Part shown: piece by piece, positions 8,520 through 17,327 of the stretch
Layout: every line of letters starts with the position of its first letter
Numbering within the stretch: the stretch's first letter is position 1
Source of the DNA: DSNY01 sp964539745
GTDB lineage: Bacteria; Pseudomonadota; Gammaproteobacteria; Burkholderiales; Burkholderiaceae_F
DNA length: 64,000 nt
Direction: 5' to 3'
Assembly: GCA_964539745.1 (NCBI GenBank)
Contig: CAZIJU010000001.1
Span: 81,259 to 145,258 of the forward strand
Made by a program: the position numbers and the translations under genes
Notes under the pieces: generated by a model
The model's database searches: none
Told to the model about the DNA's origin: nothing
What the model saw: the letters and a program-made list of their open reading frames with translations, nothing else

Positions 8520-9092
8520 TCAGGCTTCGGGCGCACGAACGAAGCCGAACCGCTGCTCCAGCGCGGCAGCACGCAGCCGCTCGAACGGCCGCAGCGCGCC
8601 GGCGACGCGCAGCAGCGCGGGCGACGCGAAAGCCGCGACATCGCCGCTCAACCATCGCTGCAGCGCGTGATCGTCGAGCGGAACGCCGTGCGCGTCGGCC
8701 ACCACGCGGACGAACGCAGCGGTGTCGGAATCGTCGACGACGCCGGCGCCGAAGTCGGTCTGCAGCACGAAGCGGCCGTCGTCGAGTATGCCCGCCGCGA
8801 GCAGCGCCCGCGGCTTCGCATCGGTGTGCGCGCGCAACGCGCCGTCGGCGTCGAGCCGGTAGACCCACGGTGTGACCTCGAGCTCGACGTACACGCGCTG
8901 CGGCCCGTTCTGGAAGAACCAGCGGCCGCGCTCGTCCGCGGCATAGTTGCGGCCGATGAACTCGCGGATCGCCGCGTTCGCGATCGTCTGACCCTTGATC
9001 CGCCATTCGCCGCGCGCCGTGAGCGCGAGCCAGCCGAACACCGCCGGCACGTTGGGCCACTTGGCGATCGCGGCAAGCACGCTGTCGTCCAT
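8520..9092 (-). CDS. Conserved betaproteobacterial DUF protein (DUF2944-type)
   Basis: 190 residues starting MDDSVLAAIAKWPNVPAVFGWLALTARGEW and continuing FIGRNYAADERGRWFFQNGPQRVYVELEVTPWVYRL. I recognise this as a conserved, uncharacterised proteobacterial family. I believe it is DUF2944 (PF11161), but the number is from memory. It has no signal peptide or membrane segment, so it is probably cytosolic. It stands between the convergent FNR gene and a 526-base stretch without a clear gene. Function unknown. Confidence 0.7.
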   Translation of the reverse strand: MDDSVLAAIAKWPNVPAVFGWLALTARGEWRIKGQTIANAAIREFIGRNYAADERGRWFFQNGPQRVYVELEVTPWVYRLDADGALRAHTDAKPRALLAAGILDDGRFVLQTDFGAGVVDDSDTAAFVRVVADAHGVPLDDHALQRWLSGDVAAFASPALLRVAGALRPFERLRAAALEQRFGFVRAPEA

Positions 9093-9618
9093 GCGCGAAG
9101 CTTAACTTCACGTCGCAGCACCTCGCGCGCTTCGGATGCCCGGTTTGCACCCGGAGACGGGTGAGGTTGCGATGCTGCACCGACGACGCGCATCGCGGAT
9201 GAACCGCGTCGCCGCGCGATCCCGGCGACAGCGGCACGGTCGAAGCGCAGGCCGACGACGCGAGGATCGACGCCCGTCGCCCGCGCATCGACGATCGCGT
9301 CCGTACGCCCTGGGATCGACGGAGGCGCAGATCGCTGGCGCGCGAGCGATCCGCGCGCCGCCCCGCCGCATGCCCTCGGCGGCCCGCGCAAGGACGATCG
9401 GGCCCACGCCCGGTCGCTGCGCCTCGCCAAAAAGACACGTCGACCGCCCGGCCGCGACGATCGGCAAGACGGCGTCGCCGGCCGATCGCATCGACGGCGT
9501 CGACACGCGCCGCGCGCACCGCGCGCCGGCAACGCCGATCGGGCGGACGGCCCCGCACCGGCAGCACGTTGCGCGGACGGGCGTCAGGCGCCGTCGCTCA
9601 CGCAACGCGCGCGGCCCG
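9093..9618. other. 526-base stretch without a supported gene
   Basis: Several reading frames are open on both strands, but their translations are Arg/Ala/Pro-rich with no recognisable motif. That is what random frames in GC-rich DNA give. About ten GATC tetramers fall between 9218 and 9540, but similar density occurs in neighbouring genes, where GCGATC is a common codon pair. It may be a decayed gene. No hairpin with a T-run was seen. Confidence 0.5.
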
Positions 9619-10098
9619 CTACTTTTTGTGGTCGCCGTGCATCGGTGCGGCGGCGCCGATCGCGCGCACGGGCACGTCGAGCTTCACTTCGCCCGCGCGC
9701 TCGAACCTGAGCGTCAGCGGAAACGTCTGGCCCGCCTTCAACGGCGCCTTCAAGCCGATCAACATGACGTGCAGTCCGCCGGGTTTCAGCTCGGTCGTGG
9801 CGCCGCCGGTGACGTCGATCGCCTCCACCTTGCGCATGCGCATCGTGCTGCCGTCCATCATGTGCGTGTGCAGCTCGACGACATCGGCGACGGGGGCGCT
9901 GGCGGCGACGAGCTTGTCGGTCGCCCCCGCATTGCGGATCTTCAGGTACGCGGCACCGCTGGTCTGGCCGGGCACCGTGGCACGCGCCCACGCATCGGAA
10001 AGGCTTAGCGCGCCGGCCTTGGTGTCGTGGTCGTGCGCACCGACCGCGCTGGCGGCGGCGAGAAATGCAATCGCGAGAAGATGGTGGACAGTCTTCAT
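9619..10098 (-). CDS. Periplasmic copper chaperone, PCu(A)C family
   Basis: 159 residues with a signal peptide (about residues 1-21, cleavage near AVGA|HDHD). The family copper site H(M)X10MX21HXM is present exactly: H77, M88, H110 and M112 in VELHTHMMDGSTMRM...PGGLHVM. The C-terminus adds a Met/His tail (MHGDHKK). Proteins of this kind carry Cu(I) in the periplasm and deliver it to cytochrome oxidase CuA sites. AGGAG six bases before the ATG supports the start. It is the last gene of a short minus-strand group headed by a DUF2946 gene, a usual partner in copper loci. Confidence 0.92.
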   Translation of the reverse strand: MKTVHHLLAIAFLAAASAVGAHDHDTKAGALSLSDAWARATVPGQTSGAAYLKIRNAGATDKLVAASAPVADVVELHTHMMDGSTMRMRKVEAIDVTGGATTELKPGGLHVMLIGLKAPLKAGQTFPLTLRFERAGEVKLDVPVRAIGAAAPMHGDHKK

Positions 10099-10126
10099 TT
10101 GCGCTCCTTTCGATCGCCCGCAGGCG

Positions 10127-10369
10127 TTAAGCATCGGAAAACTCACGGCAGTCGAACGGCGTTCCGCCGTTGTCGCCCGCGCCGGGTCGAACCGCGCAGC
10201 CGCCGTCCGGAAGCACCGACGCGCCGCCATCGCGCCAGGACGCCAGCGCGATGGCGATCGCCAACGCGGCCACCGGCAGCGAACGGATGTCCGGATTGCC
10301 CAGGTCGAATTCAGGGCGGTGGCAGGCGGACGACGAGTCGTGCGCCACGAAGGTCGGGATCGGAAGCAT
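10127..10369 (-). CDS. Possible small protein between DUF2946 and PCu(A)C genes
   Basis: 80 residues starting MLPIPTFVAHDSSSACHRPEF, with one hydrophobic stretch (SLPVAALAIAIALASW, about residues 31-46) and three cysteines. GAGGTG lies nine bases upstream of the ATG. It sits between two copper-related genes in the same direction, 28 bases before the PCu(A)C start. I do not recognise the sequence. Spacing and the ribosome-binding site favour a real gene; the low-complexity C-terminus argues against. It could equally be untranslated spacer. Confidence 0.35.
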   Translation of the reverse strand: MLPIPTFVAHDSSSACHRPEFDLGNPDIRSLPVAALAIAIALASWRDGGASVLPDGGCAVRPGAGDNGGTPFDCREFSDA

Positions 10370-10471
10370 GGTCGAATCACCTCGAAATCGGTTGAGCCGC
10401 CGCGGCTTGCGCGCGGGCGGCGACGTCGCGCACGTCGCCGCTGACGACGTGCGCGATCCAGGCGGAAAGGC

Positions 10472-10831
10472 TCAGCCGAAGCGAGGCGGTGCGCGCGGCT
10501 GCGCGGCCGACCACTCCGCGCGCAGCGCAGGCGCGTGCGCGGCAGCGCTCGCATGGGGCGCGGCCTGCGCGGGTGCGCGGACCCGCAACGCCGCCGGCGG
10601 CGGCGCAGCGAACGAGCCCGCATGCGGCGCGCAATACGGACAGTGCGCGTTGTTCGCGTAACCACCCGCCGGCGCAGGCTCGTCCAGCGCACCGGCAACC
10701 GCGATGCGCGAGGTGCAGATCTCGCCGGACGGCGCGGGCAGCCGCGCGGCTGCCACGGCCGACGCGAACGCATTGAACAGGATCGCGACAACCGCGATCG
10801 CTGCGATCGGACGTCGAGCGCGCCTCAGCAT
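10472..10831 (-). CDS. DUF2946 family protein (copper-associated, CPYC motif)
   Basis: 119 residues: a signal or anchor segment (AAIAVVAILFNAFASAVAAA, about 10-29), then C39 and a CPYC motif (C64-C67) with flanking His (H63, H70), then an Ala/Pro/His-rich tail. DUF2946 proteins are small exported proteins found beside copper transport and PCu(A)C genes; the CXXC/His cluster is consistent with metal binding. It is first of the group that ends in the copper chaperone. No strong Shine-Dalgarno precedes the ATG. Confidence 0.75.
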   Translation of the reverse strand: MLRRARRPIAAIAVVAILFNAFASAVAAARLPAPSGEICTSRIAVAGALDEPAPAGGYANNAHCPYCAPHAGSFAAPPPAALRVRAPAQAAPHASAAAHAPALRAEWSAAQPRAPPRFG

Positions 10832-10992
10832 GGCGCGGTGACGCTACCGCACGCCGATGCGGACTTCAACCGCTTCGCCGCGATGCGACTGCCCATTCGC
10901 GTATGGGGATCGGCCCTACCGGGTGCGGGCCGCACCCGCCACTGGCAGCGCGGCGCTCGTGCCTGCCGGGACGCGTGGCAGACCGTGCCGAC

Positions 10993-11967
10993 TTATCTGC
11001 CGCGCTCGAAGAACTCGAACAGCCGCTGCGGCAGGAAGTCGAGGCTGCCGGGTGGCGTGCCCTGCGCGAATCCGATGTGCCCACCCTCGTCGGGCTGCTC
11101 GAGCACGACGTGCCGGGAGACTTCGTGCGGGCGCGGCAGGCTCGCTGCCGGCACGAACGGATCGTTCTTCGCGTTCAGCACCAGGTGCGGCACCTTGACG
11201 CCGCCGAGCCAGGGCTTGCCGGAGGCGCGCGCCCAGTAGTCGTCGGTGTTGCGAAAGCCGTGGACCGGTGCGGTGTACACGTTGTCGAACTCGTACAGAT
11301 TGCGGCTGGCGCGCAGCGCACCGGCATCGGCGATGCCCGGGAAGCGGCGTGCCTTATCGAGCGCCTTGCGCTTGAGCGTAGCGAGGAACATCTTCGTATA
11401 GACGAGGTTGAAACCGCGACCGAGCGCCGCGCCGCCGGCGGCCAGATCGAGCGGAGAGCCGACCGATGCGGCGGCAGCGACGAAGCGCGCATCCTCTTCG
11501 CGTTCGCCGAGCCACTTGGCGAGCATGTTGCCGCCGAGCGAAATGCCGGCCGCGTGCAATCTGGCTTGCGGCCAGCGCGCACGGACGCGCCACAGGATCC
11601 AGTCGCACTCGGCAGAGTCGCCCGAGTGGTATGCGCGCGGCAGGCGGTTCGGCTCGCCCGAGCAGCCGCGGAAATGCGGCACCATCCCGCGCCAGCCGCG
11701 GTCGGCGGAGTGCCGCATGATCGCGAGCGCGTAGTGGCTGCGCGAACAGCCCTCAAGCCCGTGAAAGAGCACGAGCACCGGCGCGTCGGCGGCGGACGGT
11801 TCCGGCTGCGCGAAGTCGACGTCGATGAAGTCGCCGTCGGGCGTGTCCCAGCGTTCGCGCCGGTAGGCGACGTGCGGTCGCGGCACGAACTTGGCGGCGA
11901 CGATCGTTTGCGAGTGCGCCCCCGGCAGCCAGCGCGGCGCGCGGTAGCGGCTCTCGATCAACGGCAT
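10993..11967 (-). CDS. YheT-type alpha/beta hydrolase
   Basis: 324 residues from the ATG at complement 11967 (MPLIESRYRAPRWLPGAHSQT); in-frame TTG and GTG starts lie 5-13 codons upstream. The opening W/GAHSQT signature, VLVLFHGLEGCSRSHY, nucleophile elbow GISLGG (S143), acid in NAKNDPFVP and base in GGHIGF mark the UPF0017/YheT branch of alpha/beta hydrolases. The substrate is unknown; family members are esterase-like. No signal peptide, so cytosolic. It ends 161 bases before the DUF2946 start and is probably transcribed with it or with the upstream SnoaL-like gene. Confidence 0.87.
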   Translation of the reverse strand: MPLIESRYRAPRWLPGAHSQTIVAAKFVPRPHVAYRRERWDTPDGDFIDVDFAQPEPSAADAPVLVLFHGLEGCSRSHYALAIMRHSADRGWRGMVPHFRGCSGEPNRLPRAYHSGDSAECDWILWRVRARWPQARLHAAGISLGGNMLAKWLGEREEDARFVAAAASVGSPLDLAAGGAALGRGFNLVYTKMFLATLKRKALDKARRFPGIADAGALRASRNLYEFDNVYTAPVHGFRNTDDYWARASGKPWLGGVKVPHLVLNAKNDPFVPAASLPRPHEVSRHVVLEQPDEGGHIGFAQGTPPGSLDFLPQRLFEFFERGR

Positions 11968-12025
11968 GGCAAGGGCGCTCACCCGCCCTTCGTCGTCCGG
12001 GCGCAAGCGGGGGGTCTCAAACGTT

Positions 12026-12066
12026 CGGAGCGCAGAGATCCCTCACCTTCGGTTCGGAATGACAAA
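12026..12066. repeat. Half-copy of the dispersed palindromic unit
   Basis: GTTCGGAGCGCAGAGATCCC then TCACCTTCGGTTCGGAATGAC matches the right half of the intergenic palindrome found at 25.7, 32, 38.6, 54 and 57 kb. No left arm or terminal repeats are present, so this looks like a remnant. It ends 12 bases before the stop codon of the SnoaL-like gene. Confidence 0.7.
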
Positions 12067-12077
12067 GCATTTCAGGT

Positions 12078-12518
12078 TCAATGCAACGGGCCGCTCGGCG
12101 CCTCGATGTCGCGCGCCTCGCCTTCGGGCGCGGGCGAGGCATGGTGCAGCACCATCTTCCAGCCGCCGGGCGTCTTGACGTAGGCGTTGGTCGCGAACAC
12201 GTGGGCGATCTGCTGCTGTCGCCCCTGCGTGACGATGACCTCCTCGATCACCGCATGCAGCGCGACCGTCGGCGTCTCGAGCGATTTCTTGGAGCTCGCG
12301 CGGATCCGCAGCGGCCCGTTGGCGAGGATCGCGCGCCACGAGCCGACCACGGCCGCATGACCGACCAGCCGCGGGCCGTTCGGATGAATGCACGCGACAT
12401 CCTCGTCGTCGAGCCAGAGCTCGGCCACCGCTTCGGCGTCCGCGGCTTCGAGCGCGTCGTAGAAGGCCTGCTCGCACTCGGCGGGCGAAGCGAACAGCAG
12501 CGGTTTCGTCAGCGACAT
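12078..12518 (-). CDS. SnoaL/NTF2-like fold protein
   Basis: 146 residues of the cone-shaped NTF2/SnoaL-like (DUF4440-type) family. It has an N-terminal helix (ECEQAFYDALEAADAEAVAELWLDDEDVACIHPNGPRLVGHAAVVGSW), then beta strands ending VFATNAYVKTPGGWKMVLHHASPAP. Such proteins are often small enzymes or ligand-binding domains, and this subfamily has no assigned substrate. It is cytosolic, with no signal peptide. Downstream and on the same strand is the YheT-like hydrolase; upstream, 63 bases away, is the CHCC zinc-finger gene. Confidence 0.8.
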   Translation of the reverse strand: MSLTKPLLFASPAECEQAFYDALEAADAEAVAELWLDDEDVACIHPNGPRLVGHAAVVGSWRAILANGPLRIRASSKKSLETPTVALHAVIEEVIVTQGRQQQIAHVFATNAYVKTPGGWKMVLHHASPAPEGEARDIEAPSGPLH

Positions 12519-12581
12519 CTTCGCGTGCGAGTCCGGCTCGCTCGTGCGCGACGCCGCGCGAGCGGCGCCGGCACGCCGGAC

Positions 12582-12776
12582 TCAGTGGCCTTTGACGACC
12601 TCGCCCGGCTTCAGCCGGTAGCGCGTTCCGCAGTACGGACACATCGCCTCGCCGGTCTTGGTCACGTCGAGAAACACGCGCGGATGGTAGTTCCACAGAG
12701 GCATCGACGGATTCGGACAGAACGCGGGCAGGTCCTTCGCCGTGAGCTCGACCACGGGCAGTTCGGTCGTCGTCAT
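12582..12776 (-). CDS. CHCC-type zinc-finger protein (zf-CHCC)
   Basis: 64 residues from the ATG at complement 12776, which overlaps the ilvE stop as ATGA; that decides this start over one five codons upstream. C20, H31, C46 and C49 form the CHCC zinc site (PAFCPNP, WNYHPRVFLDV, MCPYCGTRYRL). The domain is the bacterial counterpart of the C-terminal part of mitochondrial complex I subunit NDUFS6. Its position directly after ilvE is typical of betaproteobacteria. Molecular role in bacteria is unclear. Confidence 0.92.
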   Translation of the reverse strand: MTTTELPVVELTAKDLPAFCPNPSMPLWNYHPRVFLDVTKTGEAMCPYCGTRYRLKPGEVVKGH

Positions 12777-13696
12777 ACTTTCGTCAGCCAATGCTTGTAC
12801 TTCGCCGCGCGGCCGTTGACCACGTCGAAGAACAGGTTCTGGATTTTCTCCGTGATCGGACCGCGCCGCCCCGCGCCGATCGGCCGACCGTCCAGTTCGC
12901 GGATCGGCGTGACTTCGGCGGCGGTGCCGGTGAAAAACGCCTCATCGGCCAGATACACGTCGTCGCGCGTCATCGGCATCGCGGTCACCGCAAGCCCGAG
13001 GTCGGCCGCGAGCTCGATCACGCTGCGGCGGGTGATGCCGATCAGCCCGGAGACCATCTGCGGTTCGTACAGGCGGCCGTCGCGCACGATGAAGAGGTTT
13101 TCCCCCGCGCCCTCGGCGACGAAACCGTTGGTGTCCAGCAGCAGCGCTTCGTCGTAGCCCTCGCGCGTCGCTTCGAGGTTGGCGAGGATCGAGTTGACAT
13201 AGTGGCCCGCGGTCTTGGAACGCACCATCGACACGTTGATGTGATGCCGCGCGTACGACGAGGTCTTCACGCGGATGCCCTTCTGCAGTCCTTCCTCGCC
13301 GAGGTACGCGCCCCACGGCCAAGCAGCGATCGCCACGTGCACCTTCGCGCCCTTGGGGCTGACGCCCATTTTTTCCGAGCCGTAGAAGACGATCGGCCGC
13401 AAGTAGCACGCGTCGAGCCTGTTGGCGCGAACGACCTCGCGCTGCGCGTCCGAGATCTGTTCGGGCGAATACGGGATCTCCATCATGAAGATCTTCGCCG
13501 AGTTGAACAGCCGCTCGGTGTGCTCGCGCAACCGGAAGATCGCCGTGCCGTCGGCGGTCTTGTACGCGCGGACGCCTTCGAAGACCGCAAGCCCGTAGTG
13601 CAGCGAATGCGTCAACACGTGCGTGGTCGCATCGCGCCAAGGCACCAGTTTGCCGTCGTACCAGATCCACCCATCGCGGTCGGCCATCGACATCAT
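12773..13696 (-). CDS. ilvE: Branched-chain amino acid aminotransferase
   Basis: 307 residues, fold-type IV PLP transaminase. The PLP lysine is K161 in VRSKTAGHYVNS; the substrate-domain motifs HSLHYGLAVFEGVRAY and LLLDTNGFVAEGAGENLFIV and the GTAAEVTPIRELDGR signature are all present. It transfers the amino group between glutamate and the branched-chain keto acids in the last step of Val, Leu and Ile synthesis. GGGAG precedes closely spaced ATGs at complement 13696, 13693 and 13687; the exact start among these is uncertain. Divergent from it is an MFS-azlCD group, so amino-acid synthesis and export genes share an intergenic region of 81 bases. Confidence 0.96.
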   Translation of the reverse strand: MMSMADRDGWIWYDGKLVPWRDATTHVLTHSLHYGLAVFEGVRAYKTADGTAIFRLREHTERLFNSAKIFMMEIPYSPEQISDAQREVVRANRLDACYLRPIVFYGSEKMGVSPKGAKVHVAIAAWPWGAYLGEEGLQKGIRVKTSSYARHHINVSMVRSKTAGHYVNSILANLEATREGYDEALLLDTNGFVAEGAGENLFIVRDGRLYEPQMVSGLIGITRRSVIELAADLGLAVTAMPMTRDDVYLADEAFFTGTAAEVTPIRELDGRPIGAGRRGPITEKIQNLFFDVVNGRAAKYKHWLTKV

Positions 13697-13777
13697 CTTT
13701 CTCCCGGAAGCGAGAGGCGGATTCTAGCGAGTCGGCCCGCCTTCCCACTTCTATAATCCGCAGCTCAGGGAGCCTCG

Positions 13778-14974
13778 ATGAAAAATCCCGCCGCTGCCCG
13801 GCGCCAGATCCTGCTGCTGGTCGCCTGTCAGGCGCTGCTGTACGTCAACAACGTCACGCTGATCGCCGTCAACGGACTGGCAGGTTTGGCACTCGGACCG
13901 AGTCCGCTCTGGGCCACGCTGCCGGTAACGACCTACATCGTCGGTTCGGCGCTCGCCACCGTGCCGGCATCCTTTGCGATGGCGCGCTGGGGACGCCGCA
14001 ACGGCTTCATGTTCGGCACCGCAATGGGTTTCGCCGGCACGTCGATCGCGATGATCGCGATGCTGACGGCAAGCTTCGCGCTGCTGTGCCTCGGCACCTT
14101 CGTCGTCGGGCTGTACAACGCGTTCGCGCAGTACCTGCGCTTCGCCGCGGCCGACGTGGCCGACGCGTACGACCCGACGCTGAAGGAGCGCGCGATCGCG
14201 TGGGTGCTCGCAGGCGGCATCGCCGGCGGCATCGTCGGCCCCGAGCTTTCCAAGCTCACGCGCACGCTGTTGCCGGTGGAGTTTGCCGGCACCTACATCG
14301 GACTTGCCGCGATGGCTTTCGTCGCGATGGGAGTCGCGAGCCGATTGCAGATTCCGCACGGGCACACCGCCGCGCACGGCCCGGCGCGCCCGCTCGCGGC
14401 GATCGCCGCACAACCGGCCTTCGTCGTCGCGGTGATCGTCGGCGCGGTCAGTTACGGCGCGATGAACCTGCTGATGACCGCCACGCCGCTTGCGATGAAG
14501 GTGTGCGGCTTCGGCTACCCCGAGGCGGCCGACGTGATCAAATGGCACGTCGTCGCGATGTTCGCGCCCGGCTTTTTCACCGGACATCTGATCCGTCGCG
14601 CAGGCTCCGCGCCGGTCATGCTCGCCGGCTGCCTGCTGATGTTCGCGACGATGGCGATCGCGCACCACGGCCTCACCTACTGGCACTTCTGGTCCGCGCT
14701 CGTGCTGCTCGGCGCGGGCTGGAACTTCATGTTCGTCGGCGCCACCACGCTGCTGACGACGACCTACTCGCCGGCCGAAAAGGCCAAGGTCCAGGGTATC
14801 AACGACCTCGTCGTGTTCCTGACGATGATCACGTCGTCGGCCGCGTCGGGCGCGCTGCTGTCGGCCACCGGCTGGACCGATCTGAACCTCTGGTCGGTGC
14901 CTTTCGTCGCGCTGGCCGCGGCCGCGGTCGTGCTGCTGATGCTGCGGCCGGCCGCGCGGCCGGCGGCCGCATGA
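13778..14974 (+). CDS. MFS transporter
   Basis: 398 residues with about twelve hydrophobic segments. The loop after segment 2 has the MFS motif A form (MARWGRRNGFMFG), and a longer central loop (QIPHGHTAAHGPARP) divides the two halves. Family members export or import small solutes by proton coupling; the substrate cannot be read from sequence. The stop overlaps the azlC start as ATGA, so it is translationally linked to the AzlCD exporter genes. Confidence 0.9.
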   Translation: MKNPAAARRQILLLVACQALLYVNNVTLIAVNGLAGLALGPSPLWATLPVTTYIVGSALATVPASFAMARWGRRNGFMFGTAMGFAGTSIAMIAMLTASFALLCLGTFVVGLYNAFAQYLRFAAADVADAYDPTLKERAIAWVLAGGIAGGIVGPELSKLTRTLLPVEFAGTYIGLAAMAFVAMGVASRLQIPHGHTAAHGPARPLAAIAAQPAFVVAVIVGAVSYGAMNLLMTATPLAMKVCGFGYPEAADVIKWHVVAMFAPGFFTGHLIRRAGSAPVMLAGCLLMFATMAIAHHGLTYWHFWSALVLLGAGWNFMFVGATTLLTTTYSPAEKAKVQGINDLVVFLTMITSSAASGALLSATGWTDLNLWSVPFVALAAAAVVLLMLRPAARPAAA

Positions 14975-15726
14975 TCGACCGCGCGCTGTTCGGCCGCCAA
15001 CCCGGCCTCGCGCAGTTGCGTCGCGAAGCCTTCGTGCGCGGCGCGCGCGCGGTCGCGCCGGCGCTGCTCGCCACCGGCGTCTGGGGGCTCGTCACCGGTG
15101 TCGCGATGGTGAAGACGGGGCTGACCGAATGGCAGGCGCTCGGCATGACGCTCGCCGTGTTCGCCGGCACCGCGCAGATGGCCGCGCTGCCGCTGATCGC
15201 CGCCGATGCGCCGGTGTGGGTCGTGCTGATCACAGCGACGGTCGTCAACCTGCGCTTCGTGATCTTCTCCGCGACGCTGTGGCCGTACCTGAGGCACCTT
15301 CCGCTCGCCAGGCGACTGGCGCTCGGCTACGTCACCGCCGACATCGCCGCCGCGGTGTTCGTCGCGCGTTATGCCGAAGCGCCGGAAGACGAACGCGGCA
15401 GCACCGAACAGGTGTGGTTCCTGCTCGGCGTCACGTCCTCGATCTGGCTCGCGTGGCAGGCGCTTTCGATCGCCGGCATCTTCATCGCTCGCGGCATCCC
15501 GGGCGCCTGGGGGCTGGACTTCGCGGCGATCCTCGCACTGCTCGGGCTGACGTTGCCGATGATCAACAGCCGGCCGGCGCTGGCCGGCGCCGCGGTCGCC
15601 GCCGTCATCGCAGTGGCCGCAGCGAACTTTCCGCTGAAGCTCGGGCTGGTCGCCGCGGTGATCACCGGCACCGCGGTCGCGATGGCCACCGAAATCGCCT
15701 TCGACCGCGCGCGGAGCACCGGATGA
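14971..15726 (+). CDS. azlC: AzlC family branched-chain amino acid exporter subunit
   Basis: 251 residues with about seven to eight hydrophobic helices. The conserved region WGLVTGVAMVKTGLTEWQALGMTLAVFAGTAQMAALPLI and NLRFVIFSATLWPYLRHLP is characteristic of AzlC/YgaZ. With AzlD (YgaH-like) it forms an inner-membrane exporter of branched-chain amino acids or analogues. Overlaps with both neighbours are ATGA. The proximity to ilvE fits a branched-chain amino acid role. Confidence 0.92.
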   Translation: MIDRALFGRQPGLAQLRREAFVRGARAVAPALLATGVWGLVTGVAMVKTGLTEWQALGMTLAVFAGTAQMAALPLIAADAPVWVVLITATVVNLRFVIFSATLWPYLRHLPLARRLALGYVTADIAAAVFVARYAEAPEDERGSTEQVWFLLGVTSSIWLAWQALSIAGIFIARGIPGAWGLDFAAILALLGLTLPMINSRPALAGAAVAAVIAVAAANFPLKLGLVAAVITGTAVAMATEIAFDRARSTG

Positions 15727-16049
15727 GCGCGCTCGAGATCTGGGCGGCGATCCTCGGGCTCACGCTCGTGACGCTCGTCACGCGCAACGTGTTCCTCGTG
15801 CTCGGCGAACTGCTGCCGATGCCGGAGCGGTTGCAGCACGGGCTGCGCTACGCGCCCGCGTGCGCGCTGGCGGCGCTGCTCGCGCCCGAACTGCTAGTGC
15901 AGCAGGGGGCGCTCGCGCCCACGCTCGCCAACCACAAGTTCGTCGCCGGCCTCGCGGCGATCGCGACGATGCTCGCCACGCGCAGCATCGTCGCGACGAT
16001 GGCGGTCGGCATGGCCGCGTTCACTGCTGCGCGCTACTTCCTCGTCTGA
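15723..16049 (+). CDS. azlD: AzlD family small exporter subunit
   Basis: 108 residues with four hydrophobic helices, the usual size of AzlD/YgaH. Recognisable are VTLVTRNVFLVLGELLPMPERLQHGLRYAPACALAALLAPELL and HKFVAGLAAIATMLATRSIVATMAVGM. It is the partner of AzlC for export of branched-chain amino acids. The start overlaps the azlC stop (ATGA). A second MFS gene starts 22 bases downstream. Confidence 0.92.
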   Translation: MSALEIWAAILGLTLVTLVTRNVFLVLGELLPMPERLQHGLRYAPACALAALLAPELLVQQGALAPTLANHKFVAGLAAIATMLATRSIVATMAVGMAAFTAARYFLV

Positions 16050-16071
16050 CGCGATCCGCAGCGCCGCCGCG

Positions 16072-17271
16072 ATGAACGCATCCGACGCGCGAGCACGCAT
16101 CCCCGCCGGCATCTGGGCGCTCGGCTTCGTCAGCCTGCTGATGGACGTCTCTTCGGAGATGATTCACAGCCTGCTGCCGGTGTTTATGGTCACCGTGCTC
16201 GGCGCCAGCGCGCTGGCAGTGGGCTTCATCGAGGGCGCAGCCGAAGCGACCGCGCTGATCGTGAAGATCTTCTCCGGCGCGCTGTCGGACTACCTCGGCA
16301 GGCGCAAGTGGCTCGCGGTCGCCGGCTATGCGCTCGGCGCGCTGACGAAACCCGTGTTCGCGCTCGCGCCGAGCGTCGGTTGGGTGCTCGCCGCGCGCCT
16401 GGCCGACCGCATCGGCAAAGGCATTCGCGGCGCGCCGCGCGATGCGTTGGTCGCCGATCTGGCGCCGCCGGCGATCCGCGGCGCGGCTTTCGGGCTGCGG
16501 CAGTCGCTCGATACGGTCGGCGCCTTCGTCGGCCCCTTGCTCGCGGTCGCGCTGATGCTCGCGTGGGCGAACGACTTCCGCGCGGTGTTCTGGGTCGCAG
16601 TCATCCCGGGGCTCGCCGCGGTCGCGCTGCTCGTCTTCGGCGTGCGCGAACCGCAGCGGCACGCCGACGGCGCGCCGCGCGTCAATCCGATCCGGATCGA
16701 CAACCTGCGCCGGCTCGGCCGCGGTTACCGGTGGGTCGTCGCGCTTGGCGCGCTGTTTGCGCTCGCGCGCTTTTCCGAGGCGTTTCTCGTGCTGCGCGCG
16801 CAGCAGGGCGGGATGCCGGTCGCGTGGGTGCCGCTGGTGATGGTCGCGATGAACGTCGTGTATTCGCTGTCGGCGTATCCGTTCGGCCGGCTTTCGGATC
16901 GGGTCAGTCACGCGAAGCTGCTCGCGGCGGGGCTCGCGGTGCTGATCGCCGCCGACCTCGTGCTCGCGTACGGCAATCACTGGACGATCGTGCTCGCCGG
17001 CGTGCTGCTGTGGGGACTGCACATGGGCATGACGCAGGGGCTGCTGGCGACGATGGTTGCGGACACCGCGCCGGAGGATTTACGCGGCACCGCGTTCGGC
17101 TTCTTCAACCTGGTCTGCGGCATCGCGATGCTCGCCGCGAGCGTGCTCGCCGGATTGCTGTGGGATGCGCTCGGCGCATCTTTCACTTTCTACGCCGGCG
17201 CGGGGTTCTGCGTGCTGACGCTCGCCGCGCTGCCGCTGGCGCCGAAGGCGCAACCAAGGCGCGGCGACTGA
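16072..17271 (+). CDS. MFS transporter
   Basis: 399 residues with about twelve hydrophobic segments. MFS signatures are GALSDYLGRRKWLAVAGYALGALTKP after helix 2 and a second copy-like motif YPFGRLSDRVSHAKLLAAG in the second half. DRIGKGIRGAPRDALVADLAP after helix 4 is seen in a subgroup of MFS efflux proteins annotated as tetracycline/arabinose-like. Substrate unknown. It follows azlD by 22 bases and is probably in the same transcript; it converges with glnE. Confidence 0.9.
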   Translation: MNASDARARIPAGIWALGFVSLLMDVSSEMIHSLLPVFMVTVLGASALAVGFIEGAAEATALIVKIFSGALSDYLGRRKWLAVAGYALGALTKPVFALAPSVGWVLAARLADRIGKGIRGAPRDALVADLAPPAIRGAAFGLRQSLDTVGAFVGPLLAVALMLAWANDFRAVFWVAVIPGLAAVALLVFGVREPQRHADGAPRVNPIRIDNLRRLGRGYRWVVALGALFALARFSEAFLVLRAQQGGMPVAWVPLVMVAMNVVYSLSAYPFGRLSDRVSHAKLLAAGLAVLIAADLVLAYGNHWTIVLAGVLLWGLHMGMTQGLLATMVADTAPEDLRGTAFGFFNLVCGIAMLAASVLAGLLWDALGASFTFYAGAGFCVLTLAALPLAPKAQPRRGD

Positions 17272-17327
17272 CCCGGCCATCGCCGGTTGGGGTGAGGCAG
17301 CGCCGGACCCTCAACGGGACGAAACGC

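Noticed and set aside
9218..9540. High density of GATC sites as a replication or methylation-related cluster
   Set aside because: Comparable GATC density occurs in nearby coding DNA, where GCGATC is a frequent codon pair, so the cluster is not distinctive.
9136..9618. Possible gene on either strand in the gap upstream of the copper chaperone
   Set aside because: All candidate translations are Arg/Ala/Pro-rich without domain features, and none has a plausible start and ribosome-binding site.
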